Source of the DNA: Mucilaginibacter sp. Bleaf8 | Lineage (GTDB): Bacteria > Bacteroidota > Bacteroidia > Sphingobacteriales > Sphingobacteriaceae | Direction of reading: 5' to 3' | Assembly: GCF_018390515.1 (NCBI RefSeq) | Contig: NZ_JAHBBK010000001.1 | Coordinates: 372,001 to 436,000, forward strand | Length of the DNA: 64,000 nucleotides | Shown: piece by piece, positions 27,505 to 36,473 of the stretch | Position numbering within the stretch: the first letter of the stretch is position 1 | How the letters are laid out: each line of letters opens with the position of its first letter | The notes under the pieces: generated by a model | The model's input: only the letters and a program-made list of their open reading frames with translations | What the model was told of the DNA's origin: nothing | Databases searched by the model: none | Program-made: the position numbers and the translations under genes

Positions 27505-28438
27505 TATTTACCCTTTGTAAGTTAGTGGAACGGATAATATAATTAGGCCGTTGTTTGGATTGCATAAACAACTTTCCAAGGTACATCCCGATAATACCCA
27601 GTACCATAAGCTGTATACCGCCAAAAAAAACGATGGTTGCAAGTATGGACGTCCAGCCAGACACTACATGACCAGTAAAATAGCTGATCAAAATATACGG
27701 AATGTATAAAGTGGCCAGCAAAGAAAAGAATAACCCGATGCCCGTTGCCATGTATAAGGGTCTTACACTAAAAGCGGTGATTCCCTGAACAGCAAACTTG
27801 ACCATCTTTTTAAGGTTGTACTTGCTTTTACCAGAAAACCGGGCATCGCACTGGTAAGAAATTGCATACTGACGGAACCCCAACCATTTAATTAATCCAC
27901 GGATAAACAAGCCGCTCTCATTCAAACTGCTTAATACATTAGCCACCTTGCGGTCAATAAGCCTGAAATCTGCAGTTCCCTTTTCTAACTTGGTATCAGA
28001 AAGGGAATTGATCATCTTATAAAAGAGGTCAGAGGTTTTGGTTTTGAATATCGTAGCCTCGTCTTGGTATTCACGCAAGGTATACACCACATCGTAACCT
28101 TCTTCCCACTTTTCCAGAAACTGGGTGATCATGTCGGGTGGGTGCTGCATGTCACTGTCCATGCTGATGATACAATCGCCGTCAGCATAATCATATCCGG
28201 CTTTTAGTGCATTTTGGTGCCCAAAGTTGCGCGACAGTTCCAGGTAGTACAGGTTCGGGTCGATATCACCAATTGATTGTAGCTTCCGCAACGTACCGTC
28301 TGAACTGCCATCGTCAATAAAAATCACCTCATATTCATAGGGTGTTGCTTTAAGTACCTGTATCAGGCGCATTGCCAGTACTTCAATATTACCTTCTTCA
28401 TTGAAAGAAGGTATCACGACAGAAACTTTTCTTCTCAT
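27485..28438 (-). CDS. GT2 glycosyltransferase with two C-terminal membrane helices
   Basis: The 317-residue protein has the GT-A fold of DPM1/ArnC/GtrB types. VVIPSFNEEGNIEVLA starts it, IDDGSSDGTL and ISMDSDMQHPPDMI give the nucleotide-sugar DxD region, and FIRGLIKWLGF follows. Two membrane segments lie near residues 235-257 and 267-295. Such enzymes charge polyprenyl phosphate with a sugar at the inner membrane. It overlaps the GT87-like gene by one base (TAATG) and the deacetylase gene by 20 bases, indicating translational coupling of all three. Confidence 0.93.
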   Translation of the reverse strand: MRRKVSVVIPSFNEEGNIEVLAMRLIQVLKATPYEYEVIFIDDGSSDGTLRKLQSIGDIDPNLYYLELSRNFGHQNALKAGYDYADGDCIISMDSDMQHPPDMITQFLEKWEEGYDVVYTLREYQDEATIFKTKTSDLFYKMINSLSDTKLEKGTADFRLIDRKVANVLSSLNESGLFIRGLIKWLGFRQYAISYQCDARFSGKSKYNLKKMVKFAVQGITAFSVRPLYMATGIGLFFSLLATLYIPYILISYFTGHVVSGWTSILATIVFFGGIQLMVLGIIGMYLGKLFMQSKQRPNYIIRSTNLQRVNNDFIKF

Positions 28439-29604
28439 TACACGGCCTTATAGGAAGGTTGCTGGTTAAAATTACGCGTCAAGCTTTCAAATACAATCTT
28501 AATCCAAATCAGTAAGCATGGTAATGCCTTTAAAGCGTAAGGTTTAACATACTGTTTGTTTATGAACTTAGGAAAGAGGTCTGAAGGTGAAAGGCTCGTT
28601 AATATCAGAGCAAATACCAACAATGCTATTTCCAGATTAGTAACGGGCTTTGCCAGGTTCAGAAACCAAATGGCTACACCAACAAATGCTATTATGTAAG
28701 TGGGCGACTCAGATCCGGTGCTGAATATTACTGTAAAAATTAGTGTAGATGCTAAAATTAGTAATTGGTATGTTGTATTGTTGAAGCTTTTTACATTTAA
28801 ATACGAGCATGCAAAAAGAAATACGCCCGGCACAAGCACTAATAAGTTTGACAGCTGTTGGTAATTAAATATGCGCCTGATCATGCCCATAACGCTAATA
28901 TCTTGCATATACGAAACTGCATTAAGCGAGTTTTTTTCAACCAGGCTTGCATACCAGTCGTAATAGCTCTGCAAAACAAATGACGGTGAAGAGAACAGCA
29001 TAGGCAGCGCAAAAAGAACAACGCCCCATATAACTAACCACTTAATGAATTGGATCTTATCTTTTACAAAGAAGAAAAATGCCAAACCTACAATACCATA
29101 AAGCTTAATGTAGGTGCCGGCAACTATGGCTAATGCAGCCCAGATACTTTTCTCTTTTTTGATAAAGATAAAGCTTAGCAATATCAACGCAGCCATTGAA
29201 GGGTTAAACTGCACGCTGTAAGACGCAGTCATGAGTTCATGTGCGCAAATAAGCAGCATGGCAACACGGCTCTGTATATTAAAAGGCAACATCATAATGG
29301 CCTTATACAAAACCCATGAATTCAGCAGCACCCACAAAACAACGGCTATGGCATCCGGAAAAAGCGTAAATGGTGCAATAACTATTGCAAACAGCGGCCC
29401 ATAGTGATTACTATCTTCGAAATGCTGCGGCTGGGGTGTATATAAATTATACTGATGAATGAGATCAATAAAAGTATATTTATATATAAGGTAGTTGTTG
29501 ATATGATGATTAAGTACTTGCTTTATTACTGCAAATAAGCTTAAGCCAAACCATAATAAGGTTACGAAAATACGATTGGTAAATAGCTTAGTGAACTTCA
29601 ACAT
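28438..29604 (-). CDS. Polytopic membrane protein, GT87/DUF2029-like mannosyltransferase
   Basis: The 388-residue protein has about ten membrane helices and an early loop with DSNHYGPLFAIVIAPF. This pattern resembles polyprenol-phosphate-sugar-dependent GT-C transferases of the GT87/DUF2029 group. It would use the lipid-linked sugar made by the adjacent GT2 enzyme and act on the periplasmic side. The ATG at 29604 is chosen over an in-frame TTG at 29622. A TATATTTG box at 29630-29637 gives a leader of about 20 bases to this ATG. It is first of a three-gene operon with GT2 and the deacetylase. Identity rests on topology and weak motifs, so substrate is unknown. Confidence 0.75.
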   Translation of the reverse strand: MLKFTKLFTNRIFVTLLWFGLSLFAVIKQVLNHHINNYLIYKYTFIDLIHQYNLYTPQPQHFEDSNHYGPLFAIVIAPFTLFPDAIAVVLWVLLNSWVLYKAIMMLPFNIQSRVAMLLICAHELMTASYSVQFNPSMAALILLSFIFIKKEKSIWAALAIVAGTYIKLYGIVGLAFFFFVKDKIQFIKWLVIWGVVLFALPMLFSSPSFVLQSYYDWYASLVEKNSLNAVSYMQDISVMGMIRRIFNYQQLSNLLVLVPGVFLFACSYLNVKSFNNTTYQLLILASTLIFTVIFSTGSESPTYIIAFVGVAIWFLNLAKPVTNLEIALLVFALILTSLSPSDLFPKFINKQYVKPYALKALPCLLIWIKIVFESLTRNFNQQPSYKAV

Positions 29605-29629
29605 CAATAGCGCATGCGTCAATTACCTA

Positions 29630-29637
29630 CAAATATA
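29630..29637 (-). promoter_or_regulatory. TAnnTTTG -7 box of the GT87-GT2-deacetylase operon
   Basis: The complement reads TATATTTG. The nearest upstream TTG is only 12 bases away, so the -33 element is uncertain. Confidence 0.5.
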
Positions 29638-29700
29638 ACAATCTCTTTACAATATACCGTTGAGGCCTAAGGCTACACCTAAAGTATTTATCTTTTAAAC

Positions 29701-29727
29701 AGCAAAAGGCTCCAAGAGCCTTTTGCT
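29701..29727 (-). terminator. Terminator of the metY-metX-hom operon
   Basis: AGCAAAAGGCTC (29701-29712) pairs perfectly with GAGCCTTTTGCT (29716-29727) around a 3-base loop. It lies 33 bases after the hom stop codon. Confidence 0.8.
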
Positions 29728-29759
29728 ATTAGTTATTATCGTATCTAACTTCAAGCTTA

Positions 29760-30971
29760 TTATGCTGTAGCTAAGCTTACACCGGTAAGCTGATCGGCGA
29801 AGGCTACAAATGCCTTGCTCTCTGCTATGCGTTGCTGCTGGGCAATTAAATTCTGCAAATTCACTTTTCCGGTAACAAATTTAAAGTCGCCCGAATAGAA
29901 GCGTTCGTAGATATGTAAGAATTTAAGATCGTCAACCAACTGCTCATCTTCATAACGCAGGTAGATTTTTAGCTCCACATCGTTAGTGAAGTTCAGGTTA
30001 TATTTTTGATGCGCTTTTTTGTACTCATAAGCGTAGCCATAACGCAGTGCGGCGATATCTGACAACACGGCCGACCCGGTAGGATGGCCTCCAGCTCCTT
30101 TACCGAAGAAGAATTGCTGATCGGCAAAGGCTGCCTGTACCGTAACGCCGTTATACTCGTATTCAACGTTGTATAAAAATTCAGATTCGTTGACAAATTT
30201 AGGTAGCACGAACAAGGTAACATGCTGGGCATCCAGCTCTTTGGCAACCGGAACTAACTTAATTTTCAGGCCCTTTTCGCGTGCGTACTGTAAATCATAA
30301 GCGGATAAATTCTGGATACCAATATTCAGAACATCCTCCGGGTTTACAATAATGCCATAAGCATGGGCTGCAGCAATAATTAGTTTAAACTTAGCGTCAA
30401 AGCCGCCTACGTCCATAGTAGGATCTGTTTCGGCAAAACCTAAATCTTGGGCCTGCTTTAACGCTGTGGCATAATCCATGTTTTCCAGGAAGCCTTTTGA
30501 TAGAATATAGTTAGAGGAACCGTTGAAGATACCGCTGATGGAGTGCAACAACTCATTGTCATAATACTCTTCGAGATTGCGAATAATAGGAATACTACCA
30601 CATACAGCGCCCTCATATAAAAGTGAGGTACCATGCTCATGCTGTAAATCCAATAACTCCTGCAAATGCAGGGCTATCATCTTTTTACTGGCCGAAACTA
30701 CATTTTTGCCAGACTTTAATGCGGTTGATACGATCTCAAAAGCAGCTTCCGTATCATTAATCAGCTCAACAATGGTGTTGATTTCTGGGTTATTCAGCAG
30801 TTCATCTTTGTCTGTAGTGAAAATCTCCGGGGCTAACGAACGGATTTTGCCCGGATTTTTGATTGCTATTTTTTTGATTTCAAGGTTGAGGTTCTTGGTT
30901 TTGATGATGTCGTACAATCCCTGTCCAACTACACCAAAGCCGAATAAACCAATGTTTAGTTTAGTGCTCAT
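29760..30971 (-). CDS. hom: Homoserine dehydrogenase, monofunctional
   Basis: The 403-residue enzyme reduces aspartate semialdehyde to homoserine. NIGLFGFGVVGQGLYDII is the NAD(P)-binding start, VVSASKKMIALHL the middle loop, and GSSNYILSKGF with GFAETDPTMDVGGFDAKFKL the catalytic Lys/Asp region near residues 150-215. GKGAGGHPTGSAVLSDI follows near residue 290. There is no fused aspartokinase, unlike the ThrA found in many Bacteroidota. Its start overlaps the metX stop as ATGA, and metY lies upstream. It therefore sits in a SAM-riboswitch operon and probably feeds homoserine to methionine rather than threonine. A separate aspartokinase-fused enzyme may exist elsewhere. Confidence 0.92.
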   Translation of the reverse strand: MSTKLNIGLFGFGVVGQGLYDIIKTKNLNLEIKKIAIKNPGKIRSLAPEIFTTDKDELLNNPEINTIVELINDTEAAFEIVSTALKSGKNVVSASKKMIALHLQELLDLQHEHGTSLLYEGAVCGSIPIIRNLEEYYDNELLHSISGIFNGSSNYILSKGFLENMDYATALKQAQDLGFAETDPTMDVGGFDAKFKLIIAAAHAYGIIVNPEDVLNIGIQNLSAYDLQYAREKGLKIKLVPVAKELDAQHVTLFVLPKFVNESEFLYNVEYEYNGVTVQAAFADQQFFFGKGAGGHPTGSAVLSDIAALRYGYAYEYKKAHQKYNLNFTNDVELKIYLRYEDEQLVDDLKFLHIYERFYSGDFKFVTGKVNLQNLIAQQQRIAESKAFVAFADQLTGVSLATA

Positions 30972-32026
30972 TCAGAAAATTTTTGTAATTCGGTATTATG
31001 TATAGGCGTATCTGCGTTTAAAAAAGAGAAGATGATTCGGGTAAGTATACCGGTTTCAATCAAAAAACCGTCATGACCGTAAATTGAATCAAATTCGGCA
31101 TAATCAGCATTTGGAATATGGCTGTACAGATATTGCTGTTCGTTGATTGGAAACAACATATCAGAGGTAATGCCAATCACCAGCGTACGTGCTTTAATTT
31201 TTGCGAGCGCTTTTTCAGCATCGCCACGGTTACGGCCAACATGGTGCGAGTCCATGGCTTTGGTTAAGTACCAATAGCTGTAAGCGTTAAATCGCTTAAC
31301 TAACTTTTCGCCCTGGTAGCTTTGGTAAGATGCTGCCCGGTAATTATCTGTAATAGTTTCGTCGGTTTCTTTTTGTGTTTTGTTATAAGCGCTATAGCCA
31401 CGGTAAGAAAGCAAAGCCATACTACGTGCTGCTTTTAAGCCGGCACTACCGCCATCGGGTGTGTTTTCGTAAAAGCTTGCATCTGCACTGAGGGCAAGCC
31501 TTTGAGATTCATTGAGGGCTATTCCCCAAGGCGAATGGAACGCATTGGTGGCAATCAGTATTAACTGTTCAATACGCTCGGGCTGTTGTATTGCCCATTC
31601 CAAAGCCTGCTGCCCACCCAGTGATCCGCCAATTAGCAGACTGATGTGCTCAATGCCTAAGTGATTGGCCAGAAGTTGGTGCGCATTGGCCATATCACGT
31701 ATGGTACACACCGGAAAGTCGAGATAATACGGCTGGCCTGTAATGGGGTTAGTATTTAATGGATTGGTTGTGCCGTAAGGCGAACTCAGCACGTTAGCAC
31801 ATATTATATAATGTTCCTGCGGATTAATAAGGCTACCCTCACCGGCAAAGCCTTTCCACCAGTCAAACACATCGGAGTTTGCTGTGAGTGCATGGCATAC
31901 CCACACCACATTGTTTTTATCTTCATTAAGATGGCCATAAGTATGATAGCCGATTTGCAGTTCCTTTAACTGCTCGCCGGATTCAAGTTCAAATAAGCCG
32001 TCGTATGTAAACGTTTTTGTATGCAT
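30968..32026 (-). CDS. metX: Homoserine O-acetyltransferase
   Basis: The 352-residue alpha/beta-hydrolase activates homoserine as its O-acetyl ester for methionine synthesis. The N-terminal GYHTYGHLN...VVWVCHALTANSDVFDWW is the family oxyanion region. LLIGGSLGGQQALEW near residue 135 carries the nucleophilic Ser. The C-terminal VIGITSDMLFP and YGHDGFLIE hold the Asp and His. The start at 32026 (MHTKTFTYDGL) is chosen because an upstream in-frame start at 32050 gives an unconserved extension. Acetyl versus succinyl specificity is not proven, but the sulfhydrylase gene upstream argues for acetylhomoserine. The gene overlaps hom by 4 bases. Confidence 0.93.
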   Translation of the reverse strand: MHTKTFTYDGLFELESGEQLKELQIGYHTYGHLNEDKNNVVWVCHALTANSDVFDWWKGFAGEGSLINPQEHYIICANVLSSPYGTTNPLNTNPITGQPYYLDFPVCTIRDMANAHQLLANHLGIEHISLLIGGSLGGQQALEWAIQQPERIEQLILIATNAFHSPWGIALNESQRLALSADASFYENTPDGGSAGLKAARSMALLSYRGYSAYNKTQKETDETITDNYRAASYQSYQGEKLVKRFNAYSYWYLTKAMDSHHVGRNRGDAEKALAKIKARTLVIGITSDMLFPINEQQYLYSHIPNADYAEFDSIYGHDGFLIETGILTRIIFSFLNADTPIHNTELQKFSE

Positions 32027-32115
32027 CCTAAAATTCAAAGCGCCCCGCACTTAAAAAGCCGCGGGGGCTTTATCACTATTTAAACAAATTAACCTAAAAA
32101 GAAAAGTTCGGAAGA

Positions 32116-33468
<1,353 letters not shown>

Positions 33469-33494
33469 TTAGTTTGATAGTCAAGTTATTATTA

Positions 33495-33516
33495 ATTGGG
33501 CTTAGTATTACCCAAT
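33495..33516 (-). promoter_or_regulatory. Hairpin between leader ORF and metY, candidate attenuator element
   Basis: On the minus strand ATTGGG and CCCAAT form a 6-bp stem with a 10-base loop. The segment CTAAGC (33500-33505) begins in the loop and ends in the stem. It can instead pair with GCTTAG inside the leader ORF. The sequence after the hairpin is AT-rich but has no clean T run, so a terminator is not certain. Confidence 0.45.
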
Positions 33517-33558
33517 CTGGCCAATGCGCTTAGAGAGTGAGCGGACGCTTGTTTGAAT

Positions 33559-33666
33559 TTAGCAGCAACACATGCACATACAACTAAGCGTAGTGCTAAT
33601 GGAAGAAGCGTTACCTGTTGAGGTACAAACAAAAGATGGCTGAGTAAAAATAACTACTTGTGTCAT
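33559..33666 (-). CDS. 35-residue leader peptide ending in a Cys/Met run
   Basis: Reading the complement from ATG at 33664-33666 gives 35 codons and a TAA at 33559-33561. The C-terminal residues 29-35 are C-M-C-M-C-C-C, directly before the stop, with one more Cys at position 14. The ORF lies between the SAM-I riboswitch and metY, the sulphur-assimilating enzyme. Residues 26-28 are encoded by DNA (33583-33591) containing CGCTTAG. This can pair with CTAAGCG at 33527-33533 (7 bp) or CTAAGC at 33500-33505 (6 bp). The layout matches classical leader peptides, where slow decoding of the limiting amino acid changes RNA folding. A small secreted or metal-binding peptide is the alternative. The ORF is seen; its function is inferred. 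Confidence 0.7.
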   Translation of the reverse strand: MTQVVIFTQPSFVCTSTGNASSISTTLSCMCMCCC

Positions 33667-33704
33667 GGTTGTTAAATTTATATTCCCCGGTTATAATATT
33701 TCTC

Positions 33705-33785
33705 CGGGACAGGAATTGGCACCTTCTCCAACCGTAGGAGGGTTGCCAGCGGGTCAGGGAGCCTGATCTCTCGCCGCTTCTTTAT
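33705..33785 (-). ncRNA. SAM-I (S-box) riboswitch aptamer
   Basis: On the minus strand the core reads GCGGCGAGAGATCAGGCTC, then GACCCGCTGGCAACC (33741-33756), then a CTCC/GGAG hairpin. AAGGTGCCAATTCC (33712-33725) follows. GGCAACC...AAGGTGCCAAnTCC is the S-box signature, here in the form seen in Bacteroidota. Downstream a CCCGG/CCGGG stem can form before the leader-ORF start and may be the switching element. Two short hairpins precede the aptamer (33787-33815 with AATCAAA/TTTGATT, and 33816-33833 with AAGGTA/TACCTT). It lies in the leader of metY-metX-hom. The exact P1 boundaries were not resolved. Confidence 0.88.
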
Positions 33786-33845
33786 AAATCAAAACCTTGT
33801 GAGGGGTATTTGATTAAGGTATGTTGCTACCTTGTTTTATGCCAA

Positions 33846-33877
33846 CAAAGATAGAGTGCTTAAAAAGGAAAATGCAA
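33846..33877 (-). promoter_or_regulatory. Promoter of the riboswitch-leader-metY-metX-hom operon
   Basis: On the minus strand a TTG at 33875-33877 is followed after 21 bases by TATCTTTG (33846-33853), a full Bacteroidota promoter. Transcription should begin near 33840, upstream of the S-box. Confidence 0.75.
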
Positions 33878-33895
33878 GTATTTTTTTAAAAAACT

Positions 33896-35017
33896 TTATA
33901 TCATATTGATTGCCTGAGATATATCTGCTATCAAGTCATCAATATGTTCAAGTCCAACAGATACGCGCAAAAGGTTTTGAGGCGTTTTTGTATCAGGCCC
34001 TTCATTCGATGCGCGGTGTTCAATCAGGCTTTCAACTCCACCTAAACTGGTAGCGTGCGTAAATAATTGCGTACGTGATGCTATTTGCATTGCTGTTTCT
34101 TTATCGCCTTTTACCACAAAGGAAAGCATACCGCCGAAATTCAGCATCTGCTCTTTGGCCAGTTGGTGTTGCGGGTGTGATAGCAAACCAGGGTATAACA
34201 CGCGCTCAACCTGTGGTTGCTGTTCTAAAAACTCGGCCAGTTGCATGGCATTTTGCACGTGCCCGCGTATACGGTAGGGTAAGGTTTTTATACTACGCAC
34301 CAGCCAGTAGCAATCGGTTGGTGATGGTATTGCGCCGCCCATCTGCTGCACCTGACGTATTTTTTCCCACCATTCATTTTTCGCGGCCGTAATTAACGCA
34401 CCACCGGTTAAGTCGCTATGGCCACCTAAATATTTGGTAGTGGAGTGCATTACGATATCTGCGCCCAAGCTTATGGGCTGCTGACCGATAGGAGATGCAA
34501 AGGTGTTGTCACAAACTACTTTTATTTTATGCTGCTGCGCTACCCCGACAACTTTTTTGATGTCTGTAAGTTTGAGCAGCGGGTTGGATGGTGTTTCAAC
34601 CCATATTAAACCGGTTGACGGCTTGATGTGATCTCTTAATACCTGCTCATCGTTGATGTCAATAAAATCAAATTTTAATATACCTTTAAAAAGGGTCTTC
34701 AATTGATTGCGCAGCCCATGATACATATCATCCGGGGCTATAATATGAGTGCCAGGCTCGAGTGATTGAAACACGCTCATACCGGCGGCATTGCCTGAAG
34801 AAAAGGCTGCTGCATCGGCACCGCCTTCCAAAACTGCCAACACGCGTTCCAGCATATGGCGGTTCGGATTGTCAGACCGGCTGTAAATGTAGCTTTTGGA
34901 ATAGCCACCATCAGCATCGCGCTCAAAAGTGGTAGACAATACCAGCGGCTGGATTACAGCTTTTGATGCTTCGTCTGTATGATTGGCGGCATGAATAGCC
35001 AGTGTTTCTATCTTCAT
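33896..35017 (-). CDS. Trans-sulfuration PLP enzyme (cystathionine gamma-synthase/lyase family)
   Basis: The 373-residue protein is of the short Cys/Met-metabolism type. It begins KIETLAIHAANHTDE. SYIYSRSDNPNRHMLERVLAVLEGGADAAAFSSGNAAG gives the PLP phosphate loop, VCDNTFASPIGQQP follows, and HSTTKYLGGHSDLTGGA near residue 190-205 holds the PLP Lys. It ends with LLRVSVGLEHIDDLI. Motifs cannot separate synthase (MetB) from lyase (MetC/CGL) by eye. It lies upstream of, and outside, the riboswitch operon, which has its own promoter. Its own 5' region (35018-35208) holds no S-box, only a small CATATTG/CAATATG hairpin at 35056-35080. Confidence 0.9.
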   Translation of the reverse strand: MKIETLAIHAANHTDEASKAVIQPLVLSTTFERDADGGYSKSYIYSRSDNPNRHMLERVLAVLEGGADAAAFSSGNAAGMSVFQSLEPGTHIIAPDDMYHGLRNQLKTLFKGILKFDFIDINDEQVLRDHIKPSTGLIWVETPSNPLLKLTDIKKVVGVAQQHKIKVVCDNTFASPIGQQPISLGADIVMHSTTKYLGGHSDLTGGALITAAKNEWWEKIRQVQQMGGAIPSPTDCYWLVRSIKTLPYRIRGHVQNAMQLAEFLEQQPQVERVLYPGLLSHPQHQLAKEQMLNFGGMLSFVVKGDKETAMQIASRTQLFTHATSLGGVESLIEHRASNEGPDTKTPQNLLRVSVGLEHIDDLIADISQAINMI

Positions 35018-35234
35018 TACTATTAAAATTGGCGTTACAACCGGTGGTAAAAATACATATTGACAACAAAAAGCAATATGATTATATGAAATAAGTGAGC
35101 CATCACCTTATAGCCTAATTTTGGTCTTTAATTTTACTGCTTCGGTACATGCAGTTTAGTACCATCAACGCTGTAGTGTAAGTAGATGGTTGTATTTGTT
35201 ACACACAGGTGATATGGTATAGGCGCTATTATAT

Positions 35235-35242
35235 TACTTTTG
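35235..35242 (+). promoter_or_regulatory. TAnnTTTG -7 box of the mqn operon
   Basis: TACTTTTG lies 17 bases before the ATG at 35260 and supports that start over an in-frame start at 35209, which would lie upstream of the transcript start. Confidence 0.55.
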
Positions 35243-35259
35243 CAAAAAAAAGTAATTTA

Positions 35260-36453
35260 ATGAACGCTGAACAATCAATACAAGTGTTATTAAATGACGC
35301 TCACCTTTCTGCCGATCTTAAAAATATCGCCCAAAAAGTTTTAAACCGCGAGCGCATCAGTTTTGATGAAGGCGTACTGCTGTTTGAAAAAGGCGAGTTA
35401 AGTTATCTCGGTGTTTTAGCGAATTATATCCGCGAGCAGCGCCATGGCGATAAAACTTATTTTAATCGCAATTTCCATATCGAGCCTACCAATCTGTGTG
35501 TGTACGATTGTAAATTCTGTTCTTACTCGAGGCTGATTAAACAGCGCTCGGAAGGATGGGAGTATACCATGCAGGATATGCTGGATATTATAACCAAGTA
35601 CGACAATGAACCGGTTACCGAGGTGCATATTGTAGGTGGCGTGTTGCCCCAGTACGATATGCCTTTTTATCAGGAGCTTTTTAGCCAGATTAAGGCACAC
35701 CGCCCCGAGCTGCATGTAAAGGCACTTACGCCGGTTGAATATCATTACATTTTTAAAAAGGCTAAAGTTGATTATGCTACCGGCATGCGCCTGATGAAAG
35801 AGGCCGGGCTGGAATCGATGCCCGGCGGAGGCGCCGAGATCTTTCATCCGGAGGTACGCGATCAGATTGCTAAAGACAAATGCACGGCCGACCAGTGGCT
35901 GCAAATTCATGAAGAGTGGCACAAGTTAGGGATGCGCTCAAATGCAACCATGCTGTATGGACATATTGAAGCGTACTGGCACCGAGTTGATCATATGGAA
36001 CGTTTGCGCCAGTTACAGGATCGTACCGGTGGTTTTCAAACCTTTATTCCGCTTAAATTCCGCAATAAAGACAACCAGATGTCGCACGTTAAAGAGGCAT
36101 CGGTGATTGAGGATTTGCGCAACTATGCCATAGCGCGTATTTACCTGGATAATTTTGACCACATCAAGGCCTATTGGGCTATGATTAGTCGCACCACGGC
36201 GCAGCTTTCGCTCAACTTCGGTGTTGATGATATTGATGGTACACTTGATGATACGACGAAGATTTATACCATGGCGGGTGCTGAGGAACAGCGTCCGGCT
36301 ATGAGTACTAAAGAGCTGGTTGAACTGATTAAACAAGTTGGCAGGCATCCGATTGAGCGTGACACATTATACAATGTAGTTACCGATTATATGGACTACC
36401 AGTTTGAGGAAGAGGTTAAACCACAATTTTACAAGTTGCCGGTTATAAATTAA
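35260..36453 (+). CDS. mqnE: Aminodeoxyfutalosine synthase (radical SAM)
   Basis: The 397-residue radical SAM enzyme makes aminodeoxyfutalosine from the chorismate-derived enolpyruvyl benzoate and SAM in the futalosine menaquinone route. IEPTNLCVYDCKFCSYSR near residue 82 holds the CxxxCxxC cluster motif. Following are VHIVGGVLPQYDMPFY, KALTPVEYHYI, MPGGGAEIF near 188 and SNATMLYGHIE. The C-terminal part has FIPLKFRNKDNQMSHV, LNFGVDDIDGT and the MqnE/MqnC-type tail. MqnE is favoured over MqnC by the length of the N-terminal region and the closing residues. mqnA lies two genes downstream, confirming the pathway. mqnB, mqnC and mqnD are not in this window. Confidence 0.92.
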   Translation: MNAEQSIQVLLNDAHLSADLKNIAQKVLNRERISFDEGVLLFEKGELSYLGVLANYIREQRHGDKTYFNRNFHIEPTNLCVYDCKFCSYSRLIKQRSEGWEYTMQDMLDIITKYDNEPVTEVHIVGGVLPQYDMPFYQELFSQIKAHRPELHVKALTPVEYHYIFKKAKVDYATGMRLMKEAGLESMPGGGAEIFHPEVRDQIAKDKCTADQWLQIHEEWHKLGMRSNATMLYGHIEAYWHRVDHMERLRQLQDRTGGFQTFIPLKFRNKDNQMSHVKEASVIEDLRNYAIARIYLDNFDHIKAYWAMISRTTAQLSLNFGVDDIDGTLDDTTKIYTMAGAEEQRPAMSTKELVELIKQVGRHPIERDTLYNVVTDYMDYQFEEEVKPQFYKLPVIN

Positions 36454-36473
36454 CGCAACTGTTTAAATCAAAA

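Noticed and set aside
33559..33666. Leader ORF as a chance ORF
   Set aside because: Kept as a finding instead: five Cys and two Met in the last seven codons, next to a sulphur enzyme and riboswitch, is hard to explain by chance, although translation is unproven.
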